A DNA stretch of 61,169 nt, taken from Beroe ovata. Taxonomy: Eukaryota > Ctenophora > Nuda > Beroida > Beroidae. Positions 43,401-46,400 of the stretch are shown here, one piece after another. The notes below the pieces were generated by a model that saw only the letters and a list, made by a program, of their open reading frames with translations, was not told the origin of the DNA and ran no database searches. The DNA lies in the NCBI GenBank assembly GCA_946803715.1, contig CAMPET010000176.1:2473-63641 (forward strand), read 5' to 3'. Both the position numbers and the translations under genes were made by a program. Each line of letters starts with the position of its first letter. The first letter of the stretch is position 1.

Positions 43401-46400
43401 GGCACCTATACAATCCAGGCTTACAATGGAATAGGAACTCCTGCCACACACGATTTCCTAGTGTCCGTGTCACCCACAGTCACCTCCTCCAATGGGATAC
43501 ACGTGTACAGCACCACTGAACCACCCTCTGTATACGAACCTACATCTCGTGAGTGGAAATAGTAGTTTGTCACATGTTTCCATATTCATTCTGCTGCATC
43601 CATAACCGACAAATCCATCCGATTTTAACTCATTTCCCTCTTTACCACAGCACTGGAAATAGTGAAGCCGCTCCCCAAGGAAACGTACCTGAAGCCAGGC
43701 TCCGATTTGAACATGAGCATCACCATATTTGCGGACATAACCGGTCCCGATGACGTGTTTGTTTCCATTGGACACTCCACGAAGGGCGAGTACCAGAACT
43801 TGACGGAGCACCTCCTGTACGAAATGTACGAGGTGGAGGCGGATGAGGAGGCGGGGGAGGTTGAGGAAGAGGCGGGTGAAATGTGGAACATTGACATGGT
43901 CCTGCCCTACCCTCACTGCCAGTCCTCGGGTAATCTGAGTCTCAGAGTGAGAGACAGGGATAGTGCTGATTTCACCACCACTAAGCTCATCGTGAGAGCA
44001 GAGGGCAGGGATAGAGCCCCATTCTTCGATCCTGTCCCCAAATCTGTGGTAGTGGAGGACGGGGAGGACGCGTTTGTAGACACGCGTGTCAGAGGATCCA
44101 AACCGATCAAGGTTTGTCATTTCCTGTGACCCCATTCTCTGTTAACAGTCCGAAAAATAGGTATATGACCGCAATTCCCCACAGACACGCTGGTACAAAG
44201 TGGACCCTGCAGACGAAGTTGTCACCCCTGTACTGAATGATGATGACAACTATCTTATTCACCCTAACGGTAGTCTGAGTGTACTCGACACAGATAGGGA
44301 AAATGAGGGCAGGTATAGGGTGGTCGCGAGTAATGAATTCGGAAACGCTGAACAAGAGATTGACGTACGGATTGCCGGACAGACAGGTAACGAATATCTC
44401 GCTCTGCTAAATTTGAAAAAAGTTTCACTTCATCGCGTCCACGAAACTAATTATTCCATATAAGGACATAACCACCTCAATCTACCCCCAGGAGAGTGGA
44501 CTAAGTGGAGTCCATGTTCGGCTGAGTGTGGGGGAGTTCGAACTCGATCAAGAACTATATGTGAAGAGGATAACACAACCACTAACGGTTAGTATTGGTT
44601 ACTCTTTCCGGGCTATTTCCTGTAGTATTCCCGACAGAGCACCAGTACTCCAATAATTTCTTACCTACTCTTACCCTACTCTACCCAATCCCATATAATC
44701 CCTCATTCCCAAACTCCCCCCAGACTCCTTCCTACCAACCTGTGTAGAAGAGGACCAGGTGGAGAAATGTGGCATTGACGAGTGCCCAGGCTTCTCAGAT
44801 TGGGGCCCGTGGACCCCCTGTTCAGCTGAGTGTGGGTACGGGTACAAGCGACGGGAGAGGGTCTGTGACAGGCCACCACCCACACGCGGGTTGGATTGTG
44901 AGGGCCTCGCCGTCGAGAAATCCGTGTGTTACATCAAGAGTTGTCCAGAGAGAGGTACCGGACAGATTTATCATTGTATGATTTTAATAGCCAGTTATTA
45001 TATACTGAATCAGTTTAGCCAGTTATAACCAAATTCCTGACCCCTCCCCTGTCCCCACCCAGTAAACGGACAGTGGACAGAATGGACAGCATGGAGTGAC
45101 TGTTCCGTCCCCTGTGGCACGGGAACACAGCGGCGAACCCGCACATGCACTAACCCCGCGCCCTCTGGCGGAGGCGCCACTTGTGAGGGCGCAGGTCACG
45201 AGTCTCGATCATGCTCGATCAAGCCTGTGTGCCGGCGGAAAGTTGCCATGGATACTTGGGGAGCGTGGAGTGAGTGTTCGGCCAAGTGTGGAGGTGGAAT
45301 TCAGGAACGAGAGAGGGATTGTGACCCTGCAAGTGGGAAATGTGGGGAAAAGCAAGTCAGAGACTGTAATACCATGGATTGCGCCATGATGAATGTGCGC
45401 GCGCCCCTCAGACTCACCAAGAGAGTAGGGGACGTTGCCATGGTGCCGTTTAGAGTTGGATTTGGGGAGATAGATGTGTGCTTACTGGGTGAGATAACTC
45501 CTGGGCAGAGTTACACTCTACTTGATACACAGGATGTGCAGATATATGGCATTCTCAGATCGGTGAGTGAAAAATGTCAGACTTCGATTACTATTACTAT
45601 TAACATTGCTATTAGAATTTAGTAGAATAACTAGTATAATCTATCAATATCGCATGCAATCGGTCAATCTCAAGGAAAGTATATGAGTCCTATCTCAGTC
45701 TTTTGACACCCACGTGTTCGTCCTACTGATGATCAATATCTGTAAAGTACCGCCTTGACTCCGTTGTTGAAGTTGAATCGGCTCCCCGACGAAGTCGACT
45801 TCGTGCTAAGCCGTGACTTGATGTGTTTGAACTCCGAACTTATCCCCTTCTTCAGTGACCGTCCCCTCAGAATCATGATCATAGGACTAAACATGGCATT
45901 GACCACGTGTAGCACACATGAGGAGAGATACATGAGCCTTGCCTCCCCTGCTCCTGTCTTTCTCTGGACATATCCACTCGGCTGGAAGTAGTAAAGATAG
46001 ACAGCAGTGGCGGACAGGTTGCAGATCAGGAAGAGGAGTGTGAGTTGGAAAATGGTGATTGCCGGACGCCGGGTTACCACCTTCTGACTGCTCCTCATTT
46101 CTACCTTGGAAACTGTGAGGTGGTATATCTGGAAAATGAGGCAGATGGAGACCAGGACGGCAGGGAGAAGAAATGGGATGGACATCCCAAAGAGGATCAG
46201 CTCAAGATAGGATGCGTCATGCCCGATGATGGATGAGGCAGCTCCATTGCCCGCCATGGGCATGTAGATCATGTATTTGAAGAGGGACGAGGGTTTGTAT
46301 AGATATCCCATCTTGATAACCCAGTGAACATCATATACAACGAGCATAGCCCAGAATAAGGGACAGAGGAGACAGGCTACCTTGACCAAGCCCAGCTTGA

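Noticed and set aside
43470-44135. 221-codon minus-strand frame
   Set aside because: Exact antisense of array unit 30's first exon; other units give the same shadow frames, produced by the composition of the repeat.
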